NCBI GenBank assembly: GCA_021432605.1
Contig: MU271160.1
Location: 434,001 to 498,000 of the forward strand
Direction: 5' to 3'
Length of the DNA: 64,000 bases
Source: Coniochaeta sp. PMI_546
Lineage: Eukaryota > Ascomycota > Sordariomycetes > Coniochaetales > Coniochaetaceae
Both the position numbers and the translations under genes were made by a program. This document shows positions 1 through 11,965 of this stretch, in pieces. The notes under the pieces were generated by a model. That model did not search any database and was not told the origin of the DNA. It saw nothing but the letters and a program-made list of their open reading frames with translations. Position 1 is the first letter of the stretch, and each line of letters starts with the position of its first letter.

Positions 1-1
1 G

Positions 2-1054
2 CGAGAGGCTCGTCCTCGACCAGGCATTCACATCTTTGACATCTGCATGCCTTCAGTCGAGAATGGCAGCCGATCAGCACGGGCGTTCGCAGCTGCAAAC
101 GACAACAGCGAGGAGCACAGGGCTCGCTTTGACAAGTTTAAGAATAGCGTCTTTCTCGACGCGCTGGAGATACCTCAAACCCCTGATCTCATCCAACCTT
201 CGAGCCTGTCGTCTGGCCGCGTCCCGCATTCGTTCAAGGTAGACCCATCCATGTACATTGTCGACAGCGCCATCCGCGCGTCATGCGTCGAGGCTGCGGG
301 CAGCTTTCAGCCATCCCCTCCCGGCGGCGAGAGGCTGCTGAATTCAGACAATCAAAGTCCCATCTTCAACAGCAATGTGAACTCGGTCTACCTTCCGGCC
401 AAGGACAAGTGGATCCAGTACGACAACACGACAGACGTGCTCTCGCTGCGGTTCGGCGCCGCCGACCCGGCTCTAAACATGACCGACGATGGCGAGGTCA
501 ACCTTCGAGCTTTCGACAGCGGCATATCCGATCTCCTCAGCGACAACTGGAGCGCGGAGCTGGCCGAGACACTGCGCAACGCTCGTCGAATCGCCATCGA
601 CGTTGTTGAGACCGGATTTGCGGTCGATGTCAAAGACTATATCTACCAAGAAGTGGCTTTCCTCTGTTGCTGCATACAGCAGAGCCTCGAGGTGCTGTAT
701 CTCGTAGATCACGCCGCCTGCCAATGTCAAGCGTGCTGGCAAGGCCGGCTGGTTACGAACCGCGGGGAGGACGAAGGACAAGCAGAAGGAGAACGAAACC
801 CGTCGAACAACCTAGACTCCGTCTCCGGCAGGAGGCGGCCTGACGTGGTCTACGGGGTCGGGATAACTTACCAGGAGGTGGAAGATCTGGAAAGTATCGA
901 GTGGGAAGAGAGTCATCCAGCCTTTTTATTCTTATCGATATTTGACGAAGCCATCCGCGCACAGCAGGGGGATGACGCCTGTTTCCAGGGTATACGAGTG
1001 TTAACGTGTCGGCAAGAGGGCTGTAGCCAAGTCCGCTGCTCCAAGCTTAAGTGA
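2..1054 (+). CDS. 2EXR-like fungal protein, 5' end outside window
   Basis: The reading frame is open from the left edge to the stop at 1052-1054, so the true start probably lies outside the window; the first internal ATG is at 47. The residues before that ATG read RPRPGIHIFDIC, and further on come a DPSMYIVDSAIRASCVEA stretch and a VYLPAKDKWIQYDN stretch. This order (PGIHIF..., a conserved Cys-Glu segment, then an aromatic-rich strand near a YLP motif) resembles the large fungal 2EXR family, whose own signature (LPxEIRxxIWE) would lie just upstream. Family members have no established biochemical function. The C-terminal third is Cys-rich (CCCIQQ, CQCQACW). The family assignment is inference from motif memory; the coding frame itself is well supported by its length. 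Confidence 0.6.
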   Translation, partial: REARPRPGIHIFDICMPSVENGSRSARAFAAANDNSEEHRARFDKFKNSVFLDALEIPQTPDLIQPSSLSSGRVPHSFKVDPSMYIVDSAIRASCVEAAGSFQPSPPGGERLLNSDNQSPIFNSNVNSVYLPAKDKWIQYDNTTDVLSLRFGAADPALNMTDDGEVNLRAFDSGISDLLSDNWSAELAETLRNARRIAIDVVETGFAVDVKDYIYQEVAFLCCCIQQSLEVLYLVDHAACQCQACWQGRLVTNRGEDEGQAEGERNPSNNLDSVSGRRRPDVVYGVGITYQEVEDLESIEWEESHPAFLFLSIFDEAIRAQQGDDACFQGIRVLTCRQEGCSQVRCSKLK

Positions 1055-4000
1055 GGTCGTGATTGGGATATGTGCAAATTCGCAGGCGGAAGATAGTCAA
1101 CTTTGATTCGGGGAGTTTATGTGCAGAGTTGTTGTCTCAGTAGCCGCGCTTCCTGTTTTAGTCGGCCTGACTTGTCCTTGATAGGTAGCTTATAAATGCA
1201 TGGTATATTGCTGAGAAATACTGTACTCGGCCATGCGAGGGATGAGCAAGTTCTATTTTGACGGGTGCTGTACCATTGATCCACAGTCGATATGAAGGAG
1301 ACGCTAGACTTACGGTAAGACCCAAGTTTGCAAGGCTATATTCCATAAGCTCAAAGAATCGTAAGTAACCTAGAACGAACGAAGAAGTCATAGAAGTCAT
1401 TCTTCTACCCGTCACAGTCTAGGAGACCCAGAGTCTGCCTTAGTCTAAACTTCATAGACCTACCATACGTGTAGGTTGGATAACTGCCGCGGATACTGTG
1501 GACTCCGATGGGACGTGTGTGGTACTGGGATATAAGCCCCCCCCCACGCTTGTCCGATACTTGCTGGGGTGTCCTGTCCTTAAGTGTCTGGAGATGAGAT
1601 AGACTATGTATGTCTCATGATTGTACGTGTACAATTTCCTGCTTGAAACCATACTGGAAGAATGGTTTCGGAGGTCCAATGAGAATCGTTGACGCTAATT
1701 TACTGGATACATTTTAATAGATCAGACGTCTGAATACCTTAGACAAAGTCACTTTTGCCATGATTGCATGGTGTTGAGAGTACGGCGGGGAGGAAGTCGC
1801 GATCCACGATCCCTCCTGTATCTGGCGCGTGAAATCACAATTCTCGCACTACCTCCAGATTCGACATAGCTGTTGCTTTCCCCTCGAGATATTGAGGATG
1901 TTCTGGAGAAATGCGCATTCAGCATCATCCCAAGACATGCTCTAAGCTTAGAAAGCGACATTTGGACCTTCATGTACGGAAGGCTCTCGCGGATGTTCAG
2001 TACGTATCTAGTGTTTGTGCTCGTAAAGCTGACCGCATCTCACATTAAGCTCACCGAATAACACCGCAATAGCGTATATCCACCCGTCAGGGGCTCGCCG
2101 TACTACACGTGTATAGTAGAATAAAATGCCGCAATTGCGACGAGAATGTGGTCAAGGGTTGCATCACCGTCATAGAGCATGAGTGTGCGCCTGCCCCTGT
2201 TCAATGTGCAGATGACAGAGAAAGCTAGTGCCAGTTAGGTCAGGCTTATCATTAGTGTGGTCGCTCCCAGAGCTAGAAGGCCGCTAGAAGCTTTTCAGAA
2301 GGTGTCAAATTTCCGCAAGCTCGAGATTTGCCGCCGAAAATGCAACATCAAAGCCACCAGACACCAGAATGTCGTCTTTTCTTCGCGTACACGTGTAGAT
2401 GAGATGTTGCAACAAATTAGTGACAAAATGGCCAGTATCGTCCTGTACTGGCACTGCCAAGCTACCGGGCAGTATTTGCTGTCGACGAGGACGTTGCACA
2501 AACGCCGTATTGACAGCCTGCAGGGAGGTGCATCAGCACACATGTATGTACTACTATGTACGTGCATCTGCGGCAAGATCCCAGCCTGGACAAGCCTCGA
2601 TGCATTGACTGAGCTCCTACACGTGTACTATAGTAGGTCTAACGTTGGAGTCTCGTGGCACCGTAACCTCGATTGTGATGCTCCTCAACTTCAAAAGTCA
2701 CCACTCAATTTGAGCAACCAAGACGTGTAGACTAAAAGTCAAAGACGAACAACTCACCGGCACGTGACGGTGGTTTCTCTCCAGAAGCGGCCAACGAGCT
2801 GCTGATCATCATCATTGGCCAGAGCTCGCATAGACTTTCCCAGCTGAGAAATATAGGCGACTTCCGACGCAAGCCGTGTCCTCGGAGATGCAAAATTTTG
2901 GTTTTCTTGTCCAAGCATGGCCCCCGCTCGTCTGTGCCCTTTCCCACGACCTTGGATTGGCGCACACCTGCCCGCTCTCGTTATCAGATTTGGATGACGA
3001 TCTTCTCTACACATGGTACACTTGCCTGACTTGGTTCTTATTACTGGAGCCGCCTGCAGTCAGCCTTACATGTACTGTACGTCTTGGCGGGCGTTGTGAA
3101 GGATATGACGACCATCCGAGACCGGTCCCTTGTTGTGGTCGCTATCATGTCCGACCTGCCTATCCCTACCAGTGACTTAAATCCTCCCAGTGACTGCCTG
3201 AACAGGTCCCAGGCGTGACAGCCAGTGAGCCAACAAAATTGAGCAAACGGCCGATGGTCTACGCTAGCGCAACGCCGGCTCCTCGTGTCGGGGGAGATGG
3301 ACTGGACAAGTTGGATTGAGAGGAAGTGTTTCCGCCTGGGCCACAGCTCAGGTGATGTGAGGATGCTTTCCAGGCCATTGCCGAATTGCCCGGCATTGGA
3401 TCAACGGCTGGAGGGTCCACGAATTGCATCCTGCAGCATCATTTGGCAGTCTGTCGCTGGACTTGGCTCCGGCGCTCACTCCACTCATCCCCTCCTTTAT
3501 CATGACCGGGCCATGCCGACTTCTCGCGCGAGAGGACGCCAGGTTCAGGAATTCATGCAGTGCCGCTCAAAATTGATTCTTCTTCGGTAGCTGTGGTCGG
3601 CCATCAAAGTTCTGCTCAATGGCTCTCGCGGATAATTCTGTTGTGTCTGCGCCATTGAAGACGAGAATTAACGCCGTCCCTCACACTAGGGCCTCGAAGG
3701 AAAGGAATACAGCTAGCTTCGCTTGACTCGAGCACCGGCAGTCTGGGGTGCCCTGGGTGCCTATCGTTGCATGCCCTGAGCTATTGGTTCCCGGTGGCAG
3801 ATGGTTGTGCACACCCTGTACTACCTGAACCTGGTAAAAGGCGAATATAGGTTCTTATTGACCCCCTGTAATATACACGTACCAATCTGTCCTCGCGGAC
3901 CCAGCCCTGTGCATTGTGCATACCCAACAGGTCTGCCAGGCACTTCTGGCACTTTACTGCCAGGCCTTGTCAGACATGTTGGATCGCCGATTGCTCACAG

Positions 4001-4750
4001 AGGACTGTCAAACCAGGGAATATTCCGGAGTACAACTCGGTATCCTGATATGGCTGATGAATACTGCGGGTACCACTCAGGCCACTGAAGAAGTCGGTGA
4101 ACATACGCCATTGGATTTCTATCAAGGACGAGGATGAAGGTCGGGTGTTTGCTTCTTTGGATCATGCCCGTTCTTCATCAGCGACAAGGCCACAGTTGTT
4201 GGGAGCGCCAATATGGCAGGAGACACGGCTTGCATCCTGCATACGAACGGCTGAGGAGAGAGGAACACTTTGCTGCCTTCCGCGCGAAGCACAGGGTTTG
4301 CAACCACCAGGAGGCTCTTCCTTGTGCTCACAACGTGTGTGAGGGGATCGGGGGCCTGGGCTGGTTTTGTCTCAAACTCTTGAGATGCAAGTGGATACCT
4401 CGACGGCGTAGAAACCCTGGTCGATGTGGGTGGGTGACCGACCCACGGCCTGCAGCAGCCCACCCTCTTCTGTGTCTCTCTGTTGAGTCTGTTCGCAGAC
4501 GCCCCCTCCACTGCCATCTTCACCACCGTCCAACGTCCGGCCCTTACCCGACCCCTCCTGGATGGGATGGCACTACTGCATACCATGGCTCCATCGCACT
4601 TCCAGTCCAAAAATGAGCAAAGAACGCAGCTGACCTTCGCTTCTCCCCCCATCAATCAGTCTTGTCCCCAGGAAGAGCCAGTCCATGTGCGGAGCGAATT
4701 AGTTCATTTGCGCTGGCGTTGCAAGCCCCCTCCCACTCGGACTTACATTA
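1055..4750. other. Gene-free interval between the 2EXR-like gene and the bZIP leader
   Basis: I find no convincing gene in these 3.7 kb. Long open frames on opposite strands overlap around 4122-4655. The plus-strand one (4134-4616, 160 codons) begins with an ATG, has a hydrophobic start and about ten cysteines, and could be a small secreted protein, but lacks intron or codon-bias support. The interval also holds three exact copies of the palindrome TACACGTGTA (2104, 2388, 2618), other ACGTGTA fragments, and a run of nine C near 1540. Confidence 0.6.
2104..2627. repeat. Three dispersed copies of palindrome TACACGTGTA
   Basis: The identical 10-base palindrome occurs at 2104-2113, 2388-2397 and 2618-2627. 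Each contains the E-box core CACGTG. A related ACGTGTAG follows at 2723-2730 and a plain CACGTG at 2761-2766. Three exact 10-mers in 524 bases is far above random expectation. They could be binding sites for a bHLH or other palindrome-reading factor; this is inference. Confidence 0.55.
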
Positions 4751-5350
4751 ACATTACATAAAACCCTTCTATTCTTCTCTTTTCTTTACACATTTACAAC
4801 CTGTCATCGACCTACACCTTATCTCGAGGCTGCCGAAATCTACATCGACAATCTGGGCTCAACATCGCGCCTGTGACGACCTTATCTCTGGAAACCTCGA
4901 TTAAGTCGTCAAACGACAGATCCGGACCCAAATCCGGTCCCAAACTGCCGGATCCCATCCCCCATCTTACCCCAGAGGCCTGATGCAGCGCTGATTTACG
5001 CCCGCCTCTTTCGCTTGCTTCTGAAACCCCCCTCCAGCAACGGTCGCCTTTCCTTTCGGACATTTCTTTTTTTGTTTGGGCGGAACTGCACCCCGCTACA
5101 GCACGTCACCGTTTACACGTTCAGACGGGAGCTTGAGCTTGAGCCGAGCTCACAGCTTGTGGTGCTACGTGCCTGACACCACTGCTTTGAGTGAGAGCAG
5201 TTTGGTGCTGTCGTACTGTCCTTGTGTCAGTCACACTGCATATGACTTGCCTGGAACCGCGATCCTAGGCAGGATTGTATACTTTCTCTTCTGTGTAAAC
5301 TGAGGCGCTTGCCGCCCGTGGCAACCGTCTCGAATCTCGGAAAAAGGGAT
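4751..5350 (+). promoter_or_regulatory. Probable promoter and leader of the bZIP gene with short uORFs
   Basis: A pyrimidine-rich stretch near 4765-4800, typical of fungal transcription start regions, precedes about 550 bases without a good coding frame. If transcription starts there, the leader contains at least two small upstream reading frames: 4983-4994 (three codons) and 5242-5268 (eight codons). Long, uORF-bearing leaders are common in fungal bZIP genes and often control translation. The start of transcription is not visible directly. Confidence 0.4.
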
Positions 5351-6935
5351 ATGGCAGATAAGATGTCTATCGAAAAGAAAGATTTGTCCAAGGACGACAG
5401 CGGGGACGAGTCCACAGGATCAAGTGCTGAGGCTGAGGCCCAGCAAAACAACAATAATGCGCCTCAAGAGAACCAGCAACCGAAGCGGAAAGGTGGACGC
5501 AAGCCAGTATGTATTTCTGTTTCTCGTCACCCATTCTCCCCCCATGCGAGATCCTTGTTATCGTGATCCGAAGTGCCGTCTGTGAAACCTGTTGAGCAGA
5601 AAGTAGCCGTCACTTACTAACAAATCCTCGTAGATCTATGCGACTTCTGAAGAGCGCAAACAACGTAACCGCCAGGCTCAAGCAGCTTTCCGTGAACGGC
5701 GAACAGAGTACATCAAGCAGCTGGAAGAGACGATCCGTGTCCATGAGCAGAATCTTCACAACCTGCAGACGGCCCACCGCCATGCTGCGGACGAGTGCCT
5801 GATGCTGCGTTACAAGAACTCTCTTCTGGAACGTATCCTCCTCGAGAAAGGGATTGATGTCCAGGCTGAGCTGCGTGCCAAAACAGGCAGCCCAACCCTT
5901 GGTCCAACTCATATGCCACAGAATATGGTCCAGCCGCCACCAATTCAACGTGCCCTATTGAACAGACACCATGCTCGTAGATCGAACTCGAGCATTGCTC
6001 CGAAACTCGAACCTGGAGTTGTAGCTGGCCCATTGCCGCCGCCGTTGCAGTCTCCTCACGCGCTAACAACTGGAGCATCCCCTAAGAACCGCCCTACACC
6101 GCCGTCCCACACGGCATCCCCCACCGCAACTTCGTACAGCTCGCAGCACGGAGCCTCACCCGCGACGTCTGGCTCCGACCACATGACTGGCCAGGTTCGA
6201 CACCCGCACCCTCCGACCAACTCGATCAACTCGATGAAGGCGCCGCCAGTACCTGTGGGGGGCTTAGCAGCAGCGGGTGCTGCCGCTGCCGCTGCCGCTG
6301 CCCGGCAGATGCACATGGCTAGAGCGCAGCAAACAGCAGCAGGCGCGCCGCAGGTATCCGGTGGCGTCAACGCAGCACCATTCTACGCCACGCAGGCGTA
6401 CCAGAATCACATTGAGCAACTGGGCAAGCTGACCCCTTTCTTTTCCCCTCCCCCTCCCCTTCAACAGAACTCTGTCGTCCTAGATTCATCCCGTGTTTCA
6501 GAACAGGAGTACGATGCCGCCGCCGACATGATGGACGATCCCAGCGACCCACCCGACACACCGAGCGGCCCCGGCCCGTATCCCGGCGCCCAGTACGGCG
6601 GCGAACCCCAGCCCATGGCGTTACCGTCGCCGGTGACCACGATGCCTCCGACGAACCAGCATATGGCCGGCCAAACCCCGATGGACGGCGTCCAACACCA
6701 GCAGCATCACCAGCAGGCGCACCATCACCAGCAACAACAGCACCAGCAACAGCAACAACAGCAGCACCAGCAGCAGCACCAACAGCACCAGCAACATCAG
6801 CAGCAACAGCAGGGAGGTGGATACCCGTCCATGACGCAGCTACTCGACCCTGCTCTGGATTGGGATCCTTTCGGCTTGAGCGCCAGTATGGCGTTCCCAG
6901 CTCAGTTCTCGTTCGATACGAGCAATATGAGATAA
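5351..6935 (+). CDS. bZIP transcription factor, AP-1/Yap-like basic region
   Basis: Nuclear DNA-binding regulator. Exon 1 is 5351-5506, followed by a 127-bp intron (donor GTATGT, branch CTAAC at 5617, acceptor TAG 5631-5633). Exon 2 opens with the basic region: N64 and R72 form the N-x7-R signature within NRQAQAAFRERR, whose Q-x2-AF pattern is that of the Pap1/Yap class. A leucine-zipper-like heptad series runs from about residues 82 to 110. A GC-AG intron at 6424-6501 (78 bp, pyrimidine-rich, stop-free, frame-preserving) is likely. Removing it joins IEQL to EQEYDAAADMMDD and gives about 459 residues; without splicing the protein is 485. An Ala run lies near 6270-6300, and a Gln/His tract encoded at about 6690-6812 precedes a conserved-looking C-terminus ending at the TAA 6933-6935. 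I start at ATG 5351 because no in-frame ATG lies closer upstream. I do not assign an orthologue. Confidence 0.9.
6424..6501 (+). other. Probable GC-AG, frame-preserving intron in the bZIP gene
   Basis: The segment begins GCAAGC, contains a long pyrimidine tract (6436-6462) and ends TTTCAG. It is 78 bases, has no stop in frame, and encodes a proline-rich peptide unlike its neighbours. Splicing joins G6423 to AA6502 as a Glu codon and restores a smooth acidic segment. An alternative acceptor CAG lies at 6466-6468, but its use would change the frame. No strong branch site is visible, so this remains a prediction. Confidence 0.55.
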
Positions 6936-9488
6936 CGGACAGGGCCAGCGACCTATCAACCAAGACGACTCTACTGGTCGACCGCGGACAAACATGCCAA
7001 AGCAGTATCCCAAGGACTCGAATGGAGTTGGTGATGTACGCTTTGGCATTGGATGGACCGGTTGATAATCTGAGGAAGTCTAACCCACCAACCCCTTTTC
7101 AGCGTTTGGCCACGATGCATGCATTTCTGGGCTCTTTCGCGGAACAGCATGGCGACATTGACTACATTAGGCGACAAGGCTATGATACGGTCAGGCTACA
7201 TGCGGCGGTTCCTTCGTTTTTTTATAGGACCCAGAAGATTTGAAGAGAGCCTTTTCTCTCCCGGTTTCTCTTCTCGTGGCGGATATACCCACAACGGATC
7301 ACGGGGGGGCGGCCAGTCTTGAGATTTTAATCTACTGTTCTCAACTTGTATACCTGCGGCGTTTTGGAGTCTTTAACGACAATGATTTTGGAGGAGTGGC
7401 ATTGGATAAAAGTTATCTGCTTTTTTATCGTGAAGTCAGGGGCTTGCTTGCCGACGGAGCTTGGCACAAGTTCTGTTTTCCCAGCACCCTGCTTGACCAG
7501 CATGGACCAGCTCGTCTCGACCTTCTTGCAACGGGGAGAAGGTCCCGGGCAAGGGGAAACGACAACATACCGCCGAAACCACACTCTTCTCGGTGTTCAG
7601 TATAGGAGTGGGAGATTGCATCAGCGTTGAAGGGGGGGGATACGTGTACGCAAAAAGAAAAGAAAGAAAAAAAAGGGATGCGCGAGGTACAATCCGCTCG
7701 CCGTGCCAACGTCTTGTCGATTGGGGGGGAGGCTGATGTTCATGCGGGGCTCATCATGTCAAGCCGGGGGGTCCTCCGTCTCTGGGCCAGGTCCCGGTTA
7801 TCATGTTCTCTCTTCTCTGTTGAAAAAAATAATATCATCCGAGGGACCGCCCTGTACCTCGTTGAGAGCTAGTATGGGCTGCTTGCTGCATGGTTGATGT
7901 CTTTCTACGTGTTGGATCTCCTTCGTTCCCGCCTCCTGTCGCTGAGAACGTGGCGGGGAGTTGCGGATGGTGTTGATGAGGTTTATTTGTTCACTGCCGT
8001 TTATACAGATGCTTCGTGGTCCAAGACACTGTATATAGCCAGGACAGCTCTTTCGCTCGGCATACGACGACACTGAACGAGGGCGGGGGGAGGCACAGGA
8101 TGGCACAGGTAAGTATTTTCTTTTGGACTTCCGGGCTTAAGCTCTGGACCACACACAAGGTGTACATAACAGCCGCAAACAGTTGAGACACGCGTTCGAT
8201 AGCTTGAATATAGAAGACTTTAGCATACGCAAGTGATCAAGGCGCGTAGACGACGCGGCGGGGTGGCTCCGAGGTCCGTCGTCTACACTCGTGGCTCCGC
8301 TTGGAGCTTGAATTACGTTGTTCGCTAGAGTATCGAAGCGGATGGGCTGATATGACAGTCTCCAGCTCTACATGCTAGAGCTTCCTTGCGAGGTCCTTTG
8401 CATCGTGGTTAGTTTGGTATATGAGGGCACCTCGTAAAGCCGTCGTAGCTCTACCACAACTGGATCTGGATCTGTGACAAGCTGGATTTTTAACTCCGAT
8501 GTCGCTGCAGACGAGACGGCTCCTGTGCCGTGCAGTCAAGGGATCTTGAAGTGGCATCTTCGCCGCTACCACTAGCTAGCTAGGTGTGAGAACGGTTTAG
8601 AGCATGTAGACTTCTCATCTGGTCGCTACCGTTCTATAGTAACTTGGAATGTTTGATCCAAGCAAGCAGTGAGATGCTGTAGATGGTTCGGCAGGCTGCC
8701 AAATCCAACCCCTGCTGCTGGCCGTTTACTGCATTTCCTCTAGAAGTCAAGATACACGATTAGGTACGTGTACTAGATGAGGCGACATCACTTGAACCAA
8801 GGCAGTCAGACCATATACTTGCTAACAATGCTGCAGTCTCGTCGTCATCCTCTTCGAGGTGCGTCACGATGAAAGAGAGAGAGGATAAGAGATAAGCCGA
8901 TACTGGCCGGCAAATTCCGCACCTCACAACTCCCGGAAGCCCTAAACAGAATGCACCAAATAAAATCCGAATTTCCCGACTTACCACAGTATGGCACAAT
9001 AATAAGCGTGACCAGCTAAACGCGTGATCTGGGATCCGGCTGTATTGCTTCTAACCAGCTCCGGCCGTGCCCTGCGTGCCTCTCCCACTGAACCAGCAGG
9101 CTGATCCGTGCGCCAAGTGCCAGGGCGTAGAATTAGGTTTAGCGACTGCTGAGAAGCTCTTAGTTGTCTCCAGTCCTGCTGAAACCTCCCCAAAATTGTT
9201 GGAGCGTCACCAATTCCCCAGGGCACCGCCTAAATCTCTGACCCAAGAGATTCATTTCCCTTAGGAAATAAGAGAAGTGAGAGACAGAGAGAGTAGAGAA
9301 ACCTTAGGCCCAAAGCTGTGACATGTCCTGCTAGGTCCTTTTTTTTCTTCTCTTCTTTCAACCCAGAACCTTCTTCTTGACCACCTTCACGCCACCGACC
9401 TCCGTTGGCCGTCCCTCCGAATCCCTCTACCTTGATTTGTCGTCCTTAAGGTCCGCCTTCCCGCAAGGCGAAAAATTTCGGCGACAAG
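6936..9488. other. Gene-free interval; 3' flank of bZIP gene and promoter of STM1
   Basis: I see no supported gene in 2.5 kb. A purine tract lies at about 7648-7680, and a short GGATCT repeat near 8462-8476. Immediately before STM1 a purine-rich stretch (9264-9300) is followed by a C/T-rich tract (9336-9359), the usual fungal core-promoter appearance for strongly expressed genes. Confidence 0.55.
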
Positions 9489-11020
9489 ATGTCGGTCGCT
9501 TCCAAGGTATGTCGAGCAATGCCCAATGCAATGCCAATGTCAATGTCAATGCCAATGCCATCTCACCGTCACTGTCACCCTCACCGTACCTCGCCGTGCT
9601 CTCTCGTGGGCCGTTGCGTCCGGTCACTTGCCCCCTGCCGAGGCTGTCGGCTCCAATCGCAGCTTCGCGGGCAGCTTGTTCTTCCTCAGCTCCTCGTCGC
9701 CGCCATGTTAACAGATCAGTCACTGACGTACCTATCTCTATCAGAACCTGTACGACCTGCTCGGTATGGCGTCCTCCTCCGCGCGAGCGGACTGCTCAGC
9801 TCCATGAGCTACGAAGACAAGGAAGAAAAAGCTTACTAACCACATCGCGCCCTCCAGGTAACGACATCGAGGACCCCGATGCCGCTCCCAAGGTGCCCAC
9901 CAAGATTGTCGAGAAGGCAACTACCCACACCACCAAGCGTAATGCCGACGGCGTAGCTCCCGCCAAGGCCGCTGGTGTCAATGCCCGTGGCGGCGTTGTT
10001 GGCAACGATGCTGGTATGTTAGCCCGATCCCGGTCGCTCCGTGCTCTCTGTTATGTGCGTCATAGTGACCAGCTTTGCTGACATGCACCCCGTTCACGCA
10101 GGCTTCCGCGACAGGCAGAGCGGTAACGCCTCCAACAACACCCGTTCCCGCAACGATGTTGACCAGCCCACGCGCGGTGGCCGTGGTGCTCGCGTCCGCG
10201 GTGGTAAGTCATGTCATGGATAAATCTCGGTTGCCCTTCGGTTGTGCTGACACCGAGTTCCAGGTCGTGGCGCAAGACGTCCCCCTACCGGCGATGAGCG
10301 TCACAGCCGGTCCATCCCAAGGTAAGAATGTGAACCCTATATAGCAGTTGACATCTCCGTTCTGACTGTCGATGTAGTGGCGGTTCCGACAAGCAGGCTG
10401 CTCTCTCGTGGGGCGCCACTGAGGGTCAGGCCGAGCTGAAGGATGAGATCGTCGGCGAGCAGATCGCCCAGGCCGAGCAGAAGGAGGCCGTCACCGAGGA
10501 CGCCACCGCTGAGGAGGCTCCCGTCGAGGAGGAGGACAAGACCATCTCCTATGCCGACTACCTCGCCCAGCAGGCCGAGAAGAAGCTTGCCCTCGAGCAG
10601 GAGAACGCCCTCAAGGTCCGCAAGGCCAACGAGGGATCCAAGGCCGACAAGAAGTGGGCCAACGCCAAGGAGCTCGTCAAGTCCGAGGAGGATGAGGTCC
10701 TCTTCGCCGGCGCCGGCGGCAAGGCCAAGCGCGAGCGCGAGCGCAAGCAGAAGCAGTTCGTCGAGCTCGAGAACCGTTTCATCGAGGCCCCCCGCGAGGG
10801 TGGTGAGCGTCGCGGCGGCCGTGGTGGTGCCCGTGGCGAGTTCTCTGGCCGTGGTCGTGGCGAGGGTGGCCGTGGCCGTGGTGAGGGACGTGGTCGTGGT
10901 GGCCCCCGTGGCGGTGCCCGCGGTGACTTCCGCGGCGGCCGTGGTGGTGCCCCTCGTGCCGGCGGCGCTGCGCCCGTCAACCCCAACGACCAGTCCGCTT
11001 TCCCTAGCCTGGGAAGCTAA
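9489..11020 (+). CDS. STM1: Stm1-like ribosome-binding protein with RGG tail
   Basis: Stm1/SERBP-family proteins bind inactive 80S ribosomes in the cytoplasm, occupying the mRNA channel and protecting ribosomes during stress. Six exons: 9489-9506, 9745-9763, 9858-10013, 10102-10203, 10264-10321 and 10378-11020, total 331 residues. The first two coding exons are tiny (18 and 19 bases) and join to give MSVASKNLYDLLGND, the family N-terminus. The middle contains SDKQAALSWG and a long charged helical region. The last 70 residues or so are Arg/Gly-rich (RGG boxes), and the protein ends PNDQSAFPSLGS. All internal junctions have GT-AG ends and keep the frame. Intron 1 (9507-9744) holds a CAATGY hexamer repeat. 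The long frame on the opposite strand over exon 6 is a composition shadow of the RGG region. Confidence 0.93.
9517..9559 (+). repeat. CAATGY hexamer microsatellite inside STM1 intron 1
   Basis: About seven imperfect tandem copies of CAATGC/CAATGT lie just after the GTATGT donor of the first intron. The repeat adds several ATG triplets, which would act as upstream starts if the intron were retained. Confidence 0.7.
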
Positions 11021-11965
11021 ACGGCTCGTCCCCAACATCACAAATTGAACGACTGGACAGATCTTGGATGCATCGGTGGTCAAGACTTCCTCTCATAGTC
11101 GAAAAGAGAATGCTGAATCAACTTGGTGGCGATTTGCACGTATTGGGGGGTAAGGGCTGGATCGTATATCCATGGTTTGATAGTTTCCTTTTTTGTTTGC
11201 TTGGGAGGGGAAAAAATCATCTCGGCGGTCCTGCTTTTAACTCCTGTGTATCCGAACAGAAAAATACACAGGCAAGTTTCTACATAACAAAACTATTTCC
11301 CGACAGAGAGTACCTACCCTTGAAGCCTGGTTTCTTCGCCCTCCCTGTTGTTTGCTTGAGCATTGTGGTGAGGAAAAATGGTTTGGCCTCGAGGAGCAAG
11401 ATGGGATTGCTCTTGGCTGTTCCGCGGTGGCCCTTTTCGTTTTTTATCACATCTCTCTGTACTGTAAAATTGATCATTTCTCATAACTCCTCCACATGCA
11501 TGCTGCGTGATACTGTCCAGTTCATCTCCATCGTCACTGGAAATATGCACTTCTCTTCAGCTTCGGGAGGTATGTCGCAGTTACCCCTGAGTGCCGGGTT
11601 GCCGCCAAGTTCACAACACTGTGCCAATATCACATATCAGTAGTCTCTCGCTACAAAGGATGTGTATCAGTCTCGACATGACAATGCCTCTGCCGAAGGA
11701 TATCAGCCATTGTTACTGCATTCTGCTGCAGACAATCCTTTGTGTTGACTCCTAGCCCCTTTTGTGATACAAGGTATCTCGGCGACAAAGCTCCTGTCTC
11801 TCATCCGTTCAGAAAGTATATATCGAGACGCATCGCGATGCGTGTTCTCAGTTTCTATTCCATTCGAACTCATCTCATAACCTGCCTCCGCTATAACACA
11901 ACCAGTGATATCAACGAGCCACTCATCACAGGTATCATCGAGACATCGACACACCCAGACCAATC
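11021..11965. other. Intergenic interval, nothing recognised
   Basis: This is the 3' flank of STM1 and the promoter of the next gene. It has open frames on both strands, but none has family motifs or the biased codon use of neighbouring genes. I see no RNA gene or repeat. Confidence 0.5.

Noticed and set aside
1055-4750. Possible degraded transposon in the left gene-free interval
   Set aside because: No terminal repeats, target-site duplication, reverse transcriptase or transposase motifs, and no strong shift in base composition.
10337-11083. Long minus-strand frame opposite the STM1 RGG region
   Set aside because: It is a composition shadow of a GC-rich, low-complexity coding exon; its translation is mostly Thr/Ala/Leu runs with no motif.
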